Shown here piece by piece: positions 13,523 through 16,656 of a stretch of 16,656 nucleotides of DNA. Under the pieces are notes generated by a model that was given only the letters and a program-made list of their open reading frames with translations, was not told the DNA's origin and ran no database searches. Positions within the stretch are counted from its first letter, which is position 1; each line of letters starts with the position of its first letter. The position numbers and the translations under genes are program-made. Source of the DNA: Nocardioides sp. (lineage in GTDB: Bacteria; Actinomycetota; Actinomycetes; Propionibacteriales; Nocardioidaceae); NCBI GenBank assembly GCA_003519585.1, contig DOWL01000067.1:1-16656 (forward strand), in the 5' to 3' direction.

Positions 13523-13650
13523 GGTCCCTGCCGACGGGGAAGGGGCTCGAAGATCCGGTGGGCCGAGTGTGGTCGTTGACACGAGTGCCCGCTATTGCCG
13601 AGTAGAGCGCCGTGCGGACTGTCAGTACCACGACTTGCACCCGTCGGTGT

Positions 13651-14838
13651 TCAGCGCAGGTCATCCAGGATGGTTGAGCCGGCGAGTACGTCGTGTTCGA
13701 GGATGCGGTGTGCTTCTTGGGGTTCCTCCAGCAGGGGGCTGTGGGCGGAGTTGTCGAACGTGTAGAAGCCCTTGACCGGGGCTTGAAGCTGCTGGAAGTA
13801 GTCCCGGGCCAATGCGGTGACGCAGGTGTAGTCGTAGTGGCCTTCCAGGAAGTACACCGGGATCTCCAGCGCGGGAACGGTCTCCCGGAGGTCGATCCTG
13901 ATCAGCTGCTCCCAGAGATCGAAGCTGCGGGAGAAGGCCCGGCCGCGCCATAGGTTGACCTTCTCCTGCAGTGTGTAGCCGCGGAATCGCCAGGAGGCCA
14001 GGAAGATCCCGGTGATGACCGACCGCATGTCGTGGGTGGTGCCGATCCCGAGCTGGTGCATCGCTGTGTCGCGCAGCTTCAGGTACGCGTCAGGGGTTCC
14101 TTCGGTCATCGAGACCGGGGCCGCCTCCAGGTCGCGCACCATGTCGGTGTCCCCGCGTTCCCCGTAGGCGGCAACCATGTAGTCGTAGGCGATCTTCTCC
14201 GACTCGAGCTGATCCACCACCTGCGCCATTCCGACGTATGCCTTGTACCGCTCCGGTGACCGAGCTGCGGCCTGGATGGCGATGAAACTGCCCCACGAGT
14301 GGCCCAGCAGGTAGATGCGGTCCTGGCGGAATCGTTCGCGCAGGTAGTCGGTCACGGCGAGGGTGTCGTCGATGAACTGCTCGATCGTCATCGTCTCCGG
14401 GGGGATGTCGGAGTCGTAGGAGAGCGCGGCGCCGCGCTGGTCCCACCAGACGACCGTGAAGAGATCCTCGAGGTCCGTCGGATACTGCTGGGTGAGGGGG
14501 TAGTCCGGCATCCCTGGTCCGCCGTGGACCCACAGGAGGACGGGGTTGGACTTGTTCTCGCCGCGGATGACCATGCCCTGCTCTACGCCGTTGATCGCCA
14601 CGGACAGCTTCTCCGAGATGCTCCCGGGCAGCCGATGGCCGTCGGCGTCGAGGAACGGCTCGGTGGTTCCGGGACTCCACCACCACAGCAGACCGGTGAG
14701 GCTGAGCGTCGAGACCAACACAATGATCACTCCTAGCCGGATCATTCGTCGGATCCGCCGGCGCCAGGCGGGTGCGGCGGGGGACGGCTCGAGACGGGGT
14801 TGTTGAGCCTCCACGTGAACCTTGTGTGAGGCGGTCAT
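13651..14838 (-). CDS. membrane-anchored alpha/beta hydrolase, proline iminopeptidase (S33)-like
   Basis: 395 aa with a basic N-terminus and one TM helix at about 33-54; the catalytic domain is probably extracytoplasmic. Landmarks of the S33 family are the oxyanion motif HGGPG at 105-109, WWDQRG at 131-136, nucleophile Ser181 in GHSWGS, acid Asp336 (EGHYDYTCV) and His366 (NSAHSPLLEEP). This points to an aminopeptidase or esterase on small substrates; true proline specificity is not shown. The start ATG 14838 is preceded by AGGAG at 5 nt. It is the last gene of a minus-strand run with the GerW-like and serine hydrolase genes (73-nt gap upstream), probably one operon. If the integrated element extends past the right edge, this is cargo. 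Confidence 0.9.
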   Translation of the reverse strand: MTASHKVHVEAQQPRLEPSPAAPAWRRRIRRMIRLGVIIVLVSTLSLTGLLWWWSPGTTEPFLDADGHRLPGSISEKLSVAINGVEQGMVIRGENKSNPVLLWVHGGPGMPDYPLTQQYPTDLEDLFTVVWWDQRGAALSYDSDIPPETMTIEQFIDDTLAVTDYLRERFRQDRIYLLGHSWGSFIAIQAAARSPERYKAYVGMAQVVDQLESEKIAYDYMVAAYGERGDTDMVRDLEAAPVSMTEGTPDAYLKLRDTAMHQLGIGTTHDMRSVITGIFLASWRFRGYTLQEKVNLWRGRAFSRSFDLWEQLIRIDLRETVPALEIPVYFLEGHYDYTCVTALARDYFQQLQAPVKGFYTFDNSAHSPLLEEPQEAHRILEHDVLAGSTILDDLR

Positions 14839-14911
14839 GGCGACTCCTCATCGCGCGTGAGTGCCCGGGTGGGCATCGGAGCGTCGGTGGGCGTCACGGA
14901 CTCGCTCACGA

Positions 14912-15250
14912 TCAGGCCCGCAAGGGGTCGGGCGTTCTCGCTGGTCTGCGGAGTAGGTAGGCGATGGCAATCAGGCCCACCATCGTGATGATCCGGTTCG
15001 CATCGATGGCTGGTCGCCAGTTGAGCTGGCCGTCCTTGATGATGTAGGCGCCAACGGGCCGGGCATTGGCTCCGAAGCCGGCGCCCTCACCTTCTTGCCC
15101 TCGCGGGTCGGTGCCGGAGCCGCCGCCGCCAGCGCCGGTCACGGCCGCGGCCGCGATGACGGTGAGACCGTCCTTCTCGTAGGGGTCAGCGAATACCCGC
15201 TTGACGGTGATCGCGTCGCTCGCCGTACCCAGTAGCTCAGTGACCTTCAT
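14912..15250 (-). CDS. GerW/YtfJ-family protein
   Basis: 112 aa from ATG 15250, preceded by AGGAGGAG at good spacing; GTG 15256 is an alternative adding two residues. The pattern matches the GerW (YtfJ) family: an N-terminal KVTELLGTASDAITVKRVFADP with a Val-rich strand (LTVIAAAAVTGAGGGGSG), a Gly-rich loop (about residues 35-62), then GANARPVGAYIIKDGQLNW and IDANRI. In Bacillus, YtfJ affects spore germination, but the family is widespread in non-sporulating actinobacteria, where its role is unknown. The C-terminal segment IITMVGLIAIAYLL at about 87-100 could be a membrane helix. It lies between two hydrolase genes on the same strand (44-nt and 73-nt gaps). Confidence 0.8.
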   Translation of the reverse strand: MKVTELLGTASDAITVKRVFADPYEKDGLTVIAAAAVTGAGGGGSGTDPRGQEGEGAGFGANARPVGAYIIKDGQLNWRPAIDANRIITMVGLIAIAYLLRRPARTPDPLRA

Positions 15251-15294
15251 GTGCACTCCTCCTCATGGCGCATTGATTCGTGGCGTGTTGGATC

Positions 15295-16656
15295 TCAAGG
15301 TGATGCATGCTGAGGCACCCTTTCCGTGCTGGAGGCTGCAGCTCGGCTGTCGGCGCGCTTGGCCCGGAGCAGGCCGGTCGCCCGCACGGCGGCCGTCGCG
15401 GCCAGCAGGAGGGCGAGGGCAGCGATGACGACGGCGAGGTCGGACGCCCAGGTCCACAGGCCACCCCACCCGTAGCTCAATGTCGGCACCAGTACGAGCA
15501 GGCCGACCCCCAGGGTACGGACCAGGATCCCTGCCCAGCCACGCGCCGGGTGTCGCGACGGTGATGGGGAGGTGACAGTAGGCACGGCCCGCAGCAGCCC
15601 CCACGCGGTTCCTGCCAGCAGGAGCAGGGCGACCAGGTCGAAGAGGGCGTAGAAGCGCCACATCGACGGGAGGTCCAGGACCGGCTGGCCGAGAGTGGAG
15701 TGCACCACGTTGCGGGTGATGCGGTCGGCGATGAAGGGGTTGCCCGGCACGGGCAGCTCGTTGCCGGCGTTGACCACGACGGCCACGGCCACGTCCCGGT
15801 CGGGGAAGAGGGTGAGCATGGTGGTGGTGTCGGGCGTGTTGCCGGGGTGGAACACGGCGTTCTCGCCCCAGGGCCCACCGACGAACCAGCCCATTGCGTA
15901 GCGGGAGTCCTGTCCGTCCGCCCAGGCGCCCAGGGTGGCGTCCGGTCCGCCGCCGAGCAAGGTCCGGATGCCGTCGGCCGAGACGATGCGGGTGCCGTCG
16001 GGGGCGAGGCCTTCTGCCAGGTGCATCGAGAGGTAGCGGCCAAGGTCGGCTGCGGTCGAGATCAGGTACCCGGCTGCGAGGGTTGCGTTCCGCCGGGTCG
16101 GCTCGGTCGCAACCGGCAGGCCGAACCAGAACCGGTGGCCGTCGGCCAGTACGTCGCTGCCCGCAGGGTCGGTGGTGGCGGAGCTGTGGGTCATGCCGAG
16201 CGGGGTGAAGATCTCACGCTGCACGTAGTCGCCGTACCTCATGCCCGAGGCGCGTTCGACGATCAGGCCGGCCAGGACGTAGTTGGCGTTGGCGTAGCCC
16301 CACGCTTCTCCGGGCGTCGAGGTGAGCTTGGCATCCTTGAGCTCGGCGATCGCTGCCAGCGGGGTGCCGTCGGCGGCCGAGGCCAACAGGGGACCACCGG
16401 CCAGGTCGTCGAGCCCGCTGGTCTGCTGTAGGAGGTCGCGCACGGTGATGTCATCGACGCGCTGGCCGTCTGCCAGCTCGAGCTCGGGGACGTAGTCGCG
16501 AACCGACGCCTCGAGGTCCACGAGGCCGGCGTCGACCAGCTGCATGACCGCCAGCGCCGTGAACGACTTCGTGGCGGAGCCGATCACGAACGGGGTGTCC
16601 GCCGTGACCTCACGATCACCGCCGGCGCTGCCGACACCGCGGGCATCGACCTGTCC
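15295..16656 (-). CDS. serine hydrolase, beta-lactamase/DD-peptidase fold (PF00144), with C-terminal membrane helices; 5' end beyond the window
   Basis: Partial: the frame stays open to the right edge, giving 453 visible residues. The GTG at 16585-16587 is an internal Val codon, because family-like sequence continues upstream of it. Visible catalytic motifs are Ser27-x-x-Lys30 (SATK), Tyr121-Ala-Asn123, and HPGNTPD at 270-276 in place of the usual HxGxTPG. This fold includes class C beta-lactamases, esterases and penicillin-binding-like peptidases. After the catalytic domain, three hydrophobic helices (about 335-356, 377-394 and 406-427) anchor the protein in the membrane, followed by a short Ser/Ala-rich tail. 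It is first in the run before the GerW-like and alpha/beta hydrolase genes. Substrate unknown. Confidence 0.88.
   Translation of the reverse strand, partial: GQVDARGVGSAGGDREVTADTPFVIGSATKSFTALAVMQLVDAGLVDLEASVRDYVPELELADGQRVDDITVRDLLQQTSGLDDLAGGPLLASAADGTPLAAIAELKDAKLTSTPGEAWGYANANYVLAGLIVERASGMRYGDYVQREIFTPLGMTHSSATTDPAGSDVLADGHRFWFGLPVATEPTRRNATLAAGYLISTAADLGRYLSMHLAEGLAPDGTRIVSADGIRTLLGGGPDATLGAWADGQDSRYAMGWFVGGPWGENAVFHPGNTPDTTTMLTLFPDRDVAVAVVVNAGNELPVPGNPFIADRITRNVVHSTLGQPVLDLPSMWRFYALFDLVALLLLAGTAWGLLRAVPTVTSPSPSRHPARGWAGILVRTLGVGLLVLVPTLSYGWGGLWTWASDLAVVIAALALLLAATAAVRATGLLRAKRADSRAAASSTERVPQHASP

Larger units (their letters stand above)
13198..13650. other. 453-bp non-coding region with clustered palindromes
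   Basis: This gap separates the 73-aa gene start from the alpha/beta hydrolase stop. No convincing gene is seen; a 74-aa frame on the minus strand (13358-13582) has no family features. It holds several palindromes, annotated separately, and looks less GC-rich than the flanks. A loose promoter-like pair on the plus strand, TTGTAC at 13429-13434 and TAGCTT at 13451-13456 with a 16-nt spacer, has no gene to serve. Promoters for the 73-aa gene are expected here on the minus strand. Confidence 0.55.

Noticed and set aside
13358..13582. 74-aa minus-strand frame in the non-coding region
   Set aside because: No motifs, no Shine-Dalgarno evident, and it runs through the CTGA and CTAG palindromes.
13198..13650. 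Right end (attR) of the integrated element in the palindrome-rich gap
   Set aside because: No cpaF 3' sequence follows; the next genes are unrelated hydrolases, so an end here would need a further rearrangement.

Overview
The window is very GC-rich chromosomal DNA from an actinobacterium. Gene content suggests a Nocardioides-like member of the Propionibacteriales. The pointers are a stand-alone (unfused) LigD ligase and polymerase beside Ku, a DUF6318-type lipoprotein next to a Tad pilus ATPase gene, an inverted intergenic repeat of a kind I associate with this group, and several genes whose -10-like hexamer lies exactly 6 nt before the start codon (leaderless pattern). This placement is inference; no rRNA or marker gene is present.

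Layout. 1-164: palindromic intergenic repeat. 209-1908: an SDR oxidoreductase overlapping by GTGA with a DUF2510/scramblase-like protein. 1916-5503: non-homologous end-joining (NHEJ) locus. ku is on the minus strand, divergent from a tightly coupled operon of DNA ligase, L,D-transpeptidase-like protein and LigD polymerase/primase; a 9-bp inverted repeat sits between the divergent genes. 5718-8250: a signal-peptidase-I-like membrane protein that lacks the catalytic residues, an OmpR-type response regulator, and a sensor kinase whose ATP-binding domain looks degenerate. 8265-9140: a second SDR gene, converging on the kinase gene over a hairpin. 9228-11214: the start of a Tad/Flp pilus locus (lipoprotein, secreted protein, cpaF). 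A duplicated upstream control module precedes both the lipoprotein gene and cpaF.

At 11215-11216 cpaF is broken, at the centre of a near-perfect dyad, by an element led by a large serine integrase (11255-12979). The break falls before the Walker A region, and no cpaF 3' part is seen in the remaining 5.4 kb, so the element probably runs past the right edge. Visible cargo is a 73-aa basic protein with palindromes upstream, then a minus-strand operon of a membrane-anchored serine hydrolase (incomplete at the window edge), a GerW/YtfJ-family protein and a membrane-anchored alpha/beta hydrolase of the proline iminopeptidase type.

The most notable points are the attL-like junction inside cpaF with the integrase promoter embedded in its phage-type arm, the integrase's extra ~88 residues resembling duplicated DNA-binding motifs, the two adjacent apparent pseudoenzymes in the sensory cluster, the cell-wall enzyme embedded in the NHEJ operon, and the duplicated control module at the pilus locus.
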